From NCBI GenBank assembly GCA_028386065.3, contig JAKUCV010001646.1:62001-126000 (forward strand): a stretch of 64,000 bases of DNA, read 5' to 3'. The translations under genes and the position numbers were made by a program. This DNA comes from Turnera subulata (lineage: Eukaryota; Streptophyta; Magnoliopsida; Malpighiales; Passifloraceae). The notes below the pieces were generated by a model. That model was not told the DNA's origin. It worked only from the letters and a program-made list of their open reading frames with translations, and searched no databases. Below are positions 35,310 to 46,176 of this stretch, piece after piece; within the stretch, counting starts at the first letter, position 1; each line of letters begins with the position of its first letter.

Positions 35310-35690
35310 TCAGGCCTTTGGCCAAGTTACGGGCAGACGAGTGACTCTGGGCATGCTCTGGGCCGTCATCGAGAGCTGATAGTAGGTGCCTTGCTCCAGA
35401 AAATGGCAAGTGGACTCTAAGTTGAACTCCAGAAGTCTTTCAGAGATGAAAAACATGGTGGAGTTGGCCGATCCGTAGTAGGAGGTCCTCAGAGTGTCAT
35501 GGTCCTCTAGGAAGAACGTCTCTTCCATGGGAGTGACGAAGACCAGACGCGGCATTCTGCCGAGCTCGTTCGGTAGTTCTTCTGGATGCTCGTTGATCAT
35601 GCTGTAGGCCAGTCAGTTCCTTCTGCCTAGATTGGCACCTTCGATGAAGAAGCGGATCATGGAGCAGGCATCTTGCTTTGGACGCGTGGG
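35310..35690 (-). pseudogene. Unrecognised antisense reading frame upstream of the endonuclease fragment
   Basis: An open frame from ATG at 35600 to the stop at 35310 (96 codons; contains LPNELGRMPRLVFVTPMEE and STMFFISERLLEF). The same frame extends further upstream past one stop near 35620 with plausible sequence, so it may be the end of a longer, broken ORF. The next frame downstream is the endonuclease fragment, seven bases after the stop. I do not recognise a family. It may be the end of a LINE-type or captured gene. Confidence 0.35.
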
Positions 35691-36475
35691 TATTTTGTTT
35701 TTTCTGAGCGTTGTGATTTTGTTTGCCTGAGCGTTGTTTGCTTTTAGATGCTTTTGATGATTTACACCTCACCGCTCCGTCTTTTAAACTCTTATGGGGA
35801 GCGTGATTACTGTTTTCGATTTTCAAGATTTTGCTTTTTGAAAATTTTGTCGTTGCTTCATTTATTGTTTCGTTACTTTATACATTTTTCGGGCTACAAT
35901 GCCAGTGTTTTTCAGCCCTTTTCCAACTCGCGATTTTCTTTCGCCCTGGCTACTTTGTCTTTTCTTTTTATGGTTTTTCTATATTTTCCTGCATCTTTTA
36001 TCACTTGCATCCGTGACCGTTGAGGCTAGACTGATGGGACCATACCTCGAGTAGAGCGCATGTGCGATAAGCTTACACCTATTCGGACATCGTGGAGAGA
36101 TACGAGACTTGATAGACATTTTTGGCTCATGCAGAATTTGTAAACAAGTGGGTATGTTTCTTTCGAGGGAACCGACGTCACCGTTAGCTGTACGTGTTAC
36201 GTTTCTCGGGATCGGGGTTGGTTACGATTGATCTAGAGCGCCGAGCATGAAAACATGTTTTTGTTTTAATTTCTTTATGTTTTGGATTTTGTTAAACGAG
36301 TTTTGTTTTAATTTCTTTATGTTTGATTTTATATTCTTATTGTTGATTTTTGTTTTGCTTTGAGATGTTTTGATTTTCTGTTTAACATGAGATTTCGTAA
36401 CATAAGAAATTTTGAATTAAAAAGGAAACTTATTTTATTTATTTTATAACGGTTTTACAATGGAGAAGAAGTACT

Positions 36476-36853
36476 CTATGGAGTTACTTGCTTCTCTAGG
36501 TCTTTTACAAGCTTTTGTACGTTCTTCACGTGAGGGAAGAGTTCCGCGCATGCCTGTTCGATCTGCATCACCGCCGAGCTGATCTTCTTCAGTGAGACGT
36601 TCAGCTGCGTCAGAGTCTGTTGCGGAGTGCTGCTTTCAGCCGTCGCCTTGCCCTTCTTATCCTCAGCCTTCTTGTTGTCACGCTTCTTTCGTTGTCCTGG
36701 GGAGACGACCATGTGCTCCTTCAGGCCGATGATGTTTGTCTTGAACCGCTTCTTGGGAGGTTCTTCATCGGAGCTTGTCAGGAAGGCAGTGCCACCGATG
36801 TAGCTGTTGTTTTTGGAGTCTGAGGTCGTTCGAGAACGGATTGGAGAGTCCAT
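36476..36853 (-). CDS. Antisense 125-codon ORF carried by a non-autonomous LTR element
   Basis: ATG at 36853, TAG at 36478-36476. I do not recognise the protein. It has an S/T-rich start, a basic nuclear-signal-like PPKKRFK near residue 34, a K/D/E-rich middle, and a C-terminal helix-forming segment (LNVSLKKISSAVMQIEQACAEL and on) that could be a coiled coil. Signals of an independent gene are present on the same strand: a TATA box (TATAAA, 36896-36891) 38 bp before the ATG, and overlapping AATAAA signals at 36434-36443, about 35 bp after the stop. It lies between PBS (34751) and PPT (37021) of an LTR element, opposite to its sense. It could be a captured host gene or an element-borne accessory gene. 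Antisense extra ORFs are known in some plant LTR elements. Expression is untested. Confidence 0.5.
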   Translation of the reverse strand: MDSPIRSRTTSDSKNNSYIGGTAFLTSSDEEPPKKRFKTNIIGLKEHMVVSPGQRKKRDNKKAEDKKGKATAESSTPQQTLTQLNVSLKKISSAVMQIEQACAELFPHVKNVQKLVKDLEKQVTP

Positions 36854-36890
36854 GGCTTTGTGTGAGTTTGCCAGTCATGAGGTTTGGTTT

Positions 36891-36896
36891 TTTATA
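36891..36896 (-). promoter_or_regulatory. TATA box for the antisense ORF
   Basis: The minus strand reads CTCTATAAAAAACC. It is close to the ATG at 36853, implying a very short leader or a later start. Confidence 0.4.
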
Positions 36897-37020
36897 GAGG
36901 ATGAGATGTCGCTTAAGGGTATAAGTGACATAACGCGTTGAGTTTGGACACCTGGCAGAGTGTGCCAGAAGCTTATCGTGGTAGGACCCACGGATAAGAC
37001 AGAATTTCGGGGACGAAATT

Positions 37021-37039
37021 CTTTTAAAGGTGGGTAGAC
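37021..37039 (+). other. Polypurine tract of the non-autonomous element
   Basis: TTTTAAAGGTGGGTAGAC ends one base before the 3' LTR (TGTAACAGCC at 37040). Together with the preceding GGGGACGAAATTC it is nearly identical to the gypsy PPT region, which suggests the element was mobilised by that gypsy lineage. Confidence 0.75.
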
Positions 37040-37488
37040 TGTAACAGCCCAGGTAAAAATTTTAATTTTTACCAGGTCTGTAAAAGTCTTTTTACGGTGA
37101 TTTACTGTTGAATTAATCTTGGGTAATTAATTCAAGGTAAATCGGGCGTCGTTTTTCGAAACTGAGAGTTTTCCCGCGCTCGGGATTTGATTTTTACCAG
37201 GTCTGTAAAAATCTTTTTACCGTGATTTACTGTTGAATTAATCTTGGGTAATTAATTCAAGGTAAATCGGGCGTCGTTTTTCGAAACTGAGAGTTTTTCC
37301 GCGCTCGGGATTTTTCCTGGATTTTACGGACCAAAGTCGGTATTTTTCGGGTCCCGAAATTCTCAGGAAAATCACACCGGAAAATAACTAAGGGGGTATC
37401 AGTTATTTTCTGGTCCGAACCGGACTCGCTCTGTAATGCAGACAAGCTGCATTATTGTTTGTCACAGGTGTAACAGTGTTTCTACGTC

Positions 37489-37497
37489 TATAAAAAG
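37489..37497 (+). promoter_or_regulatory. LTR TATA box
   Basis: TATAAAAAG just upstream of the purine tract. Equivalent boxes stand at 57356-57364 and 58479-58486 in related LTRs, which supports a common LTR promoter position about 330-450 bp from the LTR start. Confidence 0.6.
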
Positions 37498-37850
37498 AAG
37501 AAGAAGAAGAAGAAAGCAGGAGAAGGGGAAGAAGAGAAAAAGAGAGAAAAGGAGAGGAAAAAGAAAAAGAGAGGAAAAGAAAAAAAAAGAGGGAAAAAAA
37601 AGAAAAAGGAAAAAAAAAGAAAAGAAAAGAAATAAAAAAAAGAAGAAAAAAAATAGAAAAAAAACAGAGAGGGAGGAAAGAAAAAAAAAGAAAGAAAAAA
37701 AAGGAAAATCGGAAAATAGGAAAAAAATGAAAAGAAAGAAAAAGAAGAAAATAGAAAATACAAAAAAAGGAAAAAAAAAGGAATTACTGGAAATCGGAAA
37801 AATAGAAAAAAAAGAAGAAAATAGAAAAAAAGAGAGAGAAAAAAAAAGAA
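37497..37850 (+). repeat. Long homopurine (GA-rich) tract in 3' LTR
   Basis: About 350 bp of almost only A and G on the sense strand. Similar tracts lie at 32284-32548, 57362-57650, 58487-58760 and (reverse) 61950-62072. Open frames here give only K/E/R or F/S/L repeats and are not coding. Such tracts can form triplexes or slip during replication. Confidence 0.85.
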
Positions 37851-39945
37851 ACCCGGAGTGAACAGTGCGCCGCCCGAGCTCCTCTCGTCACTGTTCACCT
37901 GGAAGCGATCGGCGCCGAGTCTCGACACACCGCCGCCACCAGCACGCTCCGTTGACCCGCGGCGAAACCCGGCGGATCTGCCTTTCCTCGCAACTGCTGC
38001 CTCTTGCCGACGACGCAGTGCCGCCTTTCCACCGCCAGACGAGTCGCCTCAGCCTCGCCGACCTTGCGCTAGCCTTCCTCTCGCCCATCCCTGCCGCTCG
38101 TCGCGCCACCGTCGCTGAACCCGTGAGGTGAGCCGCGTCCGACCCGTTTCATCTGGTCGGGTCGTGTTTCTGGGTTGGGTTTTGTTGCTGGGGTGGGCTG
38201 TGTGGTGCTGGGCTGCTGCCTTGGTCTGGGCCGCACTATTCATGGCCCAGTCCGTTTTATTTAAAAAAAACAGAATATATATATATATATGTATTTATTT
38301 ATTCTGGTATTTAATTTTGAAAAAAAATATATATTTACTTTGAGAAAATTATGGTCAATTTAATTATGGTATTTTGAGGAAAATATAAATATATATACTT
38401 TGATAAATAATTAAGTTTTATTTTGGAAAAACTTTTATTAATTGGAAAAAAATATATATATACCATGAAAATAATTTCTGGAAATTTAATAAATATATTG
38501 TTTTCCTTGGAAAATTATGGTTGAGGAATATATATATGTACTTTGAAAAAATTAAAGGTAATTATATTTTGTGTTGGAAAATATTATTATATATATTTAG
38601 AAAAAAATAAATACTATATATATTTCTGGAAATTATAAATACGTTATTATTTTTCTGGAAAAATTAAGGAGATTATAATTTTGCAAAAATTATAATTATG
38701 TTATGAAAATATTTTGAAAAGAGTTTTAATTAAAGTATGGTACCGAAATTATATTCGGATATACGTACGGTATAATATTTTCGGTAAAAGATAATAATAA
38801 CGGATATGAACCGGGATGGGTTATTTCGCAGTTTGGGCATCATAGCATACCGATTATGTGCATTTATGTGTATATATTGTTTTGTGGTATAGGTTTTGAT
38901 GTCGGCCAGTTTCCCGAGGAGCCGGCTTCAGACTGGTCATTGTTTCCGGAGTTGAGTAATCGGCCAAGGTGAGGATGGATTTCCTTCAATATGTGCCTGT
39001 ATTACTCGGTTATTGTGCTTGATGTTTATTGCACTGTTGGTTGTTGCATTTGTAGTGATTGTTGTCGGGAAGTTTATCCCAGTATTTTGATTTGGTTTTT
39101 GGGATGTTTATCCCCGTGCGTCGGGTTTTGGATATTTATTCTCGTGTCTTTGGCCATAAGAATAATGAATTAATTAATAATTTGTGATAAGGATGTCGAT
39201 CCTTGATTTTGGATAGGGATGTCTATCCCGGTATTATGGTTAGGGATGTTGATCCCTGAGTTTGATTTGGTTGAAGATATTTTAATTGTCACGTGGTAAG
39301 TAGTGGTACGACTCGATGGTTTAAGACTGTTTCGTGGTGGCCATGACCTGGGTTACTTGTGGTAAGCATGTCTATGCTTGGGATGTCTATCTCGTGATTA
39401 TATTTTTGGGATTTCTATCCCTGGGTTCGTATTTTTGGGATGTCGATCCCTGGGTTCTCTGGATTTGGTCTGGCACCTGGAATACGTTGATAACCAGGTC
39501 TGACCCTTAGCTTATCCGTGACGGGGCCCGGAAAGATAAAATTGGAAAATTGGATTTTTGTTTGTGTCTTTTTGGTCTTGGACTAGTTTTGGGTCGAGTT
39601 TTTGGTTTGGTATGTATTTGGTGGTTTTTACCTGTTTTTGACCTTGAGTACTTATAGTATGCATATTGATTGTCTATCCTTCGTTGGTGAGCACTTTGGA
39701 CCCACCCCTCACCTACGGGCTTTCATCCCGTAGGATGGATTATTTGTTGTACAGGTTTGGTGCATACCAGACAGGCTGCGGCGATATCCCTTGGACAGGA
39801 CTTGGATCCATAGTTTGCATCATGTGTCACATATTTTCTAATTTAATTAAGTCTTTTAATTCGAAGTTGTTTTATTTTTTCCGATGGACTAAACGCAAGT
39901 GAAGGTCCCCTGGGCTTAATTTCTTAATTATGTTTTAGTTGAGTT

Positions 39946-42900
39946 TGTAACGACCCGGGTAAAATTTTCGTGATTTTTACCAAACTGTTTTGACTTTTAC
40001 GGTGGTTAATAAAATTTTATCGCAGTTAATTAAATATTTTACCATTCCGAGTCAATTTTCATTATTTTTATTGTTTTTTTCACTACTCTCAAAACTATTA
40101 CTGTTGTTATTATTATTATCGGTACCATTATTTTTATTATTTTTCTAACAAACATAAATAGTGATATTGTTATTATTTCGATATGGTATTTTTGTTGCAT
40201 AATTTACTAATTATAATTTAAAAAGAAATTTAAACGTCGTAATTCGATGAACTCTATCGGACCAAGTTTTACCGAGGGTTTTTTCCGGGAATAACCGAGC
40301 CTCGTTTCGATCACTGAGGATACGTGACGCTCGGGAGTAACTTTTTAACTAACCGAGCCTCGGAATTTAATTCTGAGGGTTACTCAGGACTTTCGAGCCT
40401 CCTCCAAGGCTAACCGAGCCTCGATTTTTAGTTCCGAGACTTGGACGACGCTCAGGGGCATTAATCGGATTTTCCGAGCCCAAGTTGTGTTTTCGGACCC
40501 GGGACGGAAATCCGGACCGGCCAATCGTGGCTTGCCACGTGGCCACTCTTCTTTTCTCCTCTCTTTTCTTTCTTTTCCTCTTTCCCGGTTTTTCTTTGTC
40601 CGGCCCTACCCCTTCTTTTCTTTTCTTTCCTTCTCCTCTTCTTTCTGCTTTTTCTTTTCTTTCTTTTCTCCACCGAAGCCACCCGTGACCAACCGGCCCC
40701 CTCTCCTCTCCTTCTCTCTTTTCCCTTTCTCTTCTTTGTCTGTTCCTCCTTTTTCTTTATTTTTTTTCTTCCCTTCTCCCAATTTTTCTCTGCCTCCTTA
40801 CTCCGCCCCCCCCTCTCGAGCTCTCTCTCTTGCCACCGACACCACCTTCCTCCCTCTCTTCCTCTATCCTTCCTCCCCTCGCCACTGCCGGCCACACCAC
40901 CGTCCTCCTCCTGCTTCTCTTTCCGCCTCCTTCGCTGTCGAGGCTGCCGTCTCTTCTCCCTCTGCTGCCGCCCAGAGCCGTCGCTACCAGAGGCGTCTCT
41001 TGCAGCCGTCGACCTCTGCACCGCCTCCTCTGCCTTTCCCTTCTCCTTCCTTCCCTCTACTCGCCTCACACCCCCACCAGCATCGTCGATGAGACGACCC
41101 CACCTGACGCGCTGCTGCTCCTCCCCGATGTCGCCAAACCCGGCCGCGACCAGGCTAAAGCCGGCGGATCCGTGAACCACGCCGACTCAGCAATCGAGCC
41201 ACTCTCTTCCATGGTGCTCGTGTTTGCCGCCGCTGCCGCCTCTTCTCCAAGCCCTCGTCACCGATCTTCTTTTCCCCTGTTTCTGCTTGAGCCGCCGCCG
41301 CCCCTCCGCGGCTGTGACGGTAAGAACTGACGACGACCCACTCCTCTTCCTCCACGATTCCTCTTTTTCTTTTGAAACCCGATTCTTGTTGTATGGACTA
41401 ATCGGGATTTGTATGTTGTCTTGGTGTCTATGGTGGTTGATGGTGATGGCGTCGATGGTTCTGTGGCCGTTGGTGTGCGTGGTTTCTGGTTGGGTGTTTG
41501 GATTGTTGTGTGATTGGTTAGGGTCGCTGTGATGCTGGTGATGGTGGCTGTGAGCTGTTGTGGACGATAGTTGATTGAATGGTTGTTGTGGTGACCGAAG
41601 TTGGGTAGCAAGCGGTGGTGATGGGAGTGGGTTGTGACCGAATGGAGTTGATGATGATTGTCTTGTGGTGGATACCGGCAGATTGTTGCTGTGTGTGATT
41701 TGGGTGTTTTGAAGGGAGAGAATCGTGACTATGGAGCTCTTGGACTTTTGTGAACAGTGCTTGGCCGGAATACGACGAGATTCCTGCAGTCTCGGGTATT
41801 TTCCGGCGAAGGCTCGGGACTTCCCAGCGGGCGGAACGTGATATCAGGGCGTGGTAATTCCTCGGACTCGTTTACACCATGGGCTCGGGTTTGGGCTCAG
41901 TTTGCACAACGGACTCGAAAACGGGCCGAATGTGCGGAGGCCCATGTTCCCGTGACATATATGCTTTTGACTGACCTAATAACGGAACCGATGGATGAGT
42001 AAAATATATGGATGTATTATATAATTATGTGGTTAACGACTTAAGTTACAGATTAAAAACGATATTATTTTTTAGATTTAACTAAGTATTTATAAGTCTA
42101 ATATATATAACCCGCGTATGATTTAATTTATGGCCATATTATGTTTTTTTTGTTATTTTTATATACCAGAACTATGATACTGGTATTATTATTTTGATGA
42201 AGTATTATATATCAGTTATATTACTTCACTTATAGATTTTATTAGTATGAGCAATAGTATTACTATTACTTTTAACCCTACCTAACTTTGGTAGTTATAT
42301 ATGCACATACATACTTGAAAAATATTATTTTCTGCAACATTATGATTCAATTATTTTGTACCATATAATGGCTATATTAATTTCCCACTGATGGAAATAT
42401 TTTCCATTTAACAGATTTATTATCGGATATAATATTTATATGCCATTTTGATGTATTTATCTCTTCCACTATTCCATAACAATTTCTTACTAAACCTATA
42501 CGCATTTATTATTATCAGGAACAAATACTTAATGAAATATTATCTGCTTTATATTATTAAATAGGTTACAAGTATTACGTGGGACATAATTTGGTCTATA
42601 TACAAATAAAATTTCTTATATATAAACAACGTATATGTGTATGTATATATGTTTTCTTACCACAAGTGACTTAAGAGCCGGGATATCGGCTTGGACGCTC
42701 GGTTCGGTTTTGATTTAAATCATGTATGTTTTGGTATATTGGCTGGATATACTTAATCAGTAATTGCCACCAAGTCGGATGAACTGTTTGGTAATAAGAT
42801 AACTATAGAGATAATAAAATGAACAGATAAGCCGTATAATAATTGTTAAACCGGTATCATGCATAATCATTTATATTGTGCATTATAAGTGATTATTGTG

Positions 42901-43976
42901 TTCCTATATATACATATAGGGTATCGAGGTTTGACCGGATAGCAGTTTCAGAGACACATCAGGTGAGGATGGATAACCCTTGATATGTGCCCATAATACT
43001 GTGTGTGTTTTTTGTTGTTTGATTGAACTGCTGAATTGATTATTGACTGTTACCTGATTGCTATGGAAATTGTTGATGCTGTTGTTGGATTGTGTTTAGA
43101 CTTGTGGATATTGTGTTGCGAATAAAGCTGACTGTTATCTGTGACTAACTGATGTTATGAGTCTGATGTTGATTTGGTTCGTGGAATAATCTGAAATAAT
43201 GGAAAGTTGGATAATTGAGGATAGAGAATGAATTTGGATTGAATTTGAGATGATGATATAATTGTCACGTGGAAAGTAGTGGTACGACTAGATGGTTAGA
43301 GGCTAGTTCTGTGGTGTCATGGCCGGTTTGGTTTGGTTGTTGGGGATGTTGATCCCCAATGATGTTGTTATTGGGATGTTGATCCCAGATTTGTTGATAG
43401 TGGGATATTGATCCCGGATTGGTTGTTGTTGAGGATGTTGATCCCGGATTGTGATTTGGCCTGGCATCCGGAATTAGTTAATAACCAGGTACGACCCTAG
43501 CTTGTCCAGTGACGGGGCCCGAAAGATAAAATTGGTAATAATAATAAATATTCTTTTGGTCTTGGCTCAGTCATATTTTGGTAGAATCTTTGTGTTGTAT
43601 TCGTCTGTGATTACTTCGAAAGTATTATGGTTGATTGCATATTTCTGTTTATCCTTCGTCGGTGAGCACTTCGGACTCACCCCTCGCCTGCGGGATTTCA
43701 TCCTGTAGGTTGAGTTGTTTGTAGTGCAGGAACGTACGAGGCAAGCTGCAGTGTACCCTCGGGCAGGACTCGGATCCATTAGCTGCATCGGGCTTTGCAT
43801 ATGTTGACATTAAAATAAGAATTGCTTCCGTTGTGCTATATTTTGGGTCCTCGAGATCGGGTGACGTGTATTTGATGTTGGGCCGTTATTTCTGATATTT
43901 ACATTGCTGTGCCACGTGTCGGCGTTGTTGTTCGGTAATTGCTGTTTAGTGGGTAAATTTAGGTCGGGGTGTTTCA
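39946..43976 (+). mobile_element. Solo LTR, about 4.0 kb, perfect 5-bp TSD
   Basis: Begins TGTAACGACCCGGG and ends GGTCGGGGTGTTTCA. GAGTT is duplicated at 39941-39945 and 43977-43981. It holds a pyrimidine-rich tract (40550-40870), a GC-rich leader (40870-41330) with the donor-like GAC|GGTAAG near 41320, an AT-rich middle, mini-hairpins (43345-43455, including TTGGGGAT-GTTG-ATCCCCAA) and the conserved block (43650-43715). No internal domain. It sits inside the outer LTR of the nest. Confidence 0.9.
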
Positions 43977-45857
43977 GAGTTATTATTATTACGATTCTAA
44001 TATGTTAATTTCCGTTCTTCTGGGCTAAAATAATAATAGACCCATTCTTATTATATTTACCAAATCTTATAAATAATTTTTGGCTATATATATAAATTTC
44101 TATAATGGTTTTCATTCTTTTGAGCTAAAATAGTATTACTCCCTTTCTTTATAATTTTTCCGATTTCATATATAGTAATCCATACAAAATTATTCTAAGA
44201 CTAAACTATATTTTATTAATTTATCAAAAATATTTTTTTAACGTAATAACGGTAATATTATTTTAAAATATTGTTTATCTAAGACATTATCTTACTAAAG
44301 ATTATATTATCTTTGCCCACTAATTACCACCTTAAGCTACATTAATTTATACTCTATTTAAATTTATCGATTTTATATGTGTATAATTATAAATATTTAC
44401 AACATTATTTTATACCGTACCTCGACTATAATGATTTCTTACCGATGACAATATTTTCTCTTTAACGGTTTTACTGTTGGGTATATTATTTATAAATATT
44501 ATTTACTTCATATTATTAAATAGATTACGAAGTATTTTACGGGCCGTAAATTGTTCTACTTACAAAATATAATTTCCTCTATATGATCTATACAACGTAT
44601 TTGTATATATATGATTTCTTTTCGGTTTCGGTTTTTTATTTAAATCAAGTATATTTGATATATCCGCTTGGAATATTTAATCGAATAATTACCACCAAGT
44701 TGGATGAACTGTTTGGTAATGAGATAATATGGAGGTAGTAAAATGAACAGATAAGCCGTCTAATAATTGTTAAACCGGTATCATTCATAATCATCATGAT
44801 TGGTGCATCATAAGTGATTGTGTTGCTATGTATGTACATAGGGATATTGAGGTTTGACCAGATAGCAGTTTCAGAGACACATCAGGTGAGGATGGATAAC
44901 CCTTGATATGTGCCTGTAATACCGTGTGTGCTGAGATGGTCATTGATTGGTTATTTGACTACTATGGTAATTGTTGTTTGCTGTTGTTGGACTGCGTTAT
45001 TGGTCGTGTGGATATTGTGATTAATGATGAACTGTAAATTGTGAATAATTGGTATTATGAGATTGTTGATGGATTGGTCTGTGGAATAACTTGAGATAAT
45101 AGAAAGTTGGATAATTGAGGAAAGAGTATTGGAATTGGAATTGAATTTGAGATGATGATATAATTGTCACATGGAAAGTAGTGGTACGACTAGAAGGTTA
45201 GAGGCTAGTTCTGTGGTATCATGGCCGGTTTGGTTGGGTTATTGGGGATGTTGATCCCGGTTTGATTTGGATATTGGGATGTTGATCCCAGATTGGTTTG
45301 TTATTGGGATGTTGATCCCGGAGTGTGTTTTGGCCTGGCATCTGGAATTAGTTAATAACCAGGTACGACCCTAGCTTGTCCAGTGACAGGGCCCCGAAGG
45401 ATAAAATTGGTAATAATAATAATAATTATTCTTTTGGTCTTAGCTCAGTCATGATTTGGTTGATTCTTGAGTTGTCTTTTGCCGGTATTTTCTTCGAAAG
45501 TATTATGGTTGCCTGCATATCTCTGTTTATCCATGGTTGGTGAGCACTTCGGACTCACCCCTCGCCTGCGAGGTTTCATCCCGTAGGATGAGTTATTTGT
45601 GGTACAGGAACGTACGAGGCAAGCTGCAGTGCACCCTCGGGTAGGACTCGGATCCATTAGTTGCATTGGGCTTTGCATATGTTGACATTGAGTTATAAAT
45701 GCTTCCGCTGTGCTGTTGTTATTAAGATTCCCGAAGTCGGGTGTTATGATATTGTCATTGGGCCGGATTTTCTGTTGAATATACCACTTGTGCCACGTGT
45801 CGGCACTGTTGTTCAGTAATTACTGTATGATGGGTAAATTTTGGACAGGATGTTTCA

Positions 45858-46139
45858 CAAAAAGCGACATGTAAAGCTCCTGCAAAATAACTACTAGCTA
45901 GTAAAATACAAATCTCTACTTATACAAAAATGAAAGAAGATTGACGAACTCCAACTAAGCTTTCCGTAAAATCTCTCCAAAAGGAACCATCATCCATTTC
46001 CGGTGAAGAAGAACATGCATTATCAAGAAAAGCACCATCCACACTTTCAATATTCATTTCCAAGGGTGGAGCTTCATGGTTACAAGCTTGGTGATCAGTA
46101 CCAGTAGATTCTTCAATGTTGCTAGTCAAGTAAGTATCA
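45858..46139 (-). pseudogene. Truncated duplicate of the VQ gene (3' end only)
   Basis: Matches 47466-47747 with a single difference that I can see (A at about 46041 against G in the full gene). It contains the 3' flank, stop (45920) and the C-terminal roughly 70 codons up to SNIEEST, but no start codon and no VQ motif. It ends at AAGTAAGTATCA, where the sequence switches to the second copy of the intergenic segment. On its left it abuts the retrotransposon nest. Confidence 0.9.
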
Positions 46140-46176
46140 ACTCTTGTTCAAAAAAAAAAAAAGTAAGTATCAACTC
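46128..46176 (+). mobile_element. Micro-retroposon with 16-bp TSD at the duplication junction
   Basis: AAGTAAGTATCAACTC is present at 46128-46143 and 46161-46176, flanking a 17-bp insert TTGTTC(A)11. Because the target spans the junction of the tandem duplication, the insertion happened after the duplication. Confidence 0.8.

Larger units (their letters stand above)
37040..39832 (+). mobile_element. 3' LTR of the non-autonomous element, missing its last ~210 bp
   Basis: Starts TGTAACAGCCCAGG directly after the PPT. It has a 125-bp internal tandem duplication (37065-37189 and 37190-37314), a TATA box (37489-37497), a purine tract (37497-37850), a GTGAACAGTG inverted repeat (37858-37898), and a GC-rich leader ending GAG|GTGAGC at 38128. 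An AT-rich middle, mini-hairpins (39055-39450) and the conserved block (39671-39737) follow. Homology to the 5' LTR ends at about 39832, before the LTR terminus. Internal domain length is only 2.3 kb with no gag or pol, so the element depended on others. Confidence 0.85.
17191..45857 (+). mobile_element. Outer solo LTR of the nest, split by later insertions
   Basis: The left part (17191-18894) begins TTTAACGACCCAGG, which I read as a mutated TGTAACGACCCGG terminus. Probable middle part 39833-39940; right part 43982-45857, ending GGACAGGATGTTTCA. The flanks are CAAAC (17186-17190) and CAAAA (45858-45862), a 5-bp duplication with one change. The uninterrupted duplicate at 47455-47475 reads straight across the junction (GTGAAACACAAAAAGCG) and so shows the pre-insertion site. 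The left part holds a pyrimidine-rich tract (17935-18200) and a GC-rich leader ending in a donor-like GT at 18456. The right part holds the hairpin array (45243-45330) and the conserved block (45528-45593). Confidence 0.7.

Noticed and set aside
37436..37928. Lysine/glutamate-rich and phenylalanine-rich ORFs over purine tracts (also 4735-5215, 17870-18403, 27395-27860, 40461-41330, 57330-57666, 58441-58800)
   Set aside because: Homopurine or homopyrimidine DNA has few stop codons, so long frames are expected by chance.
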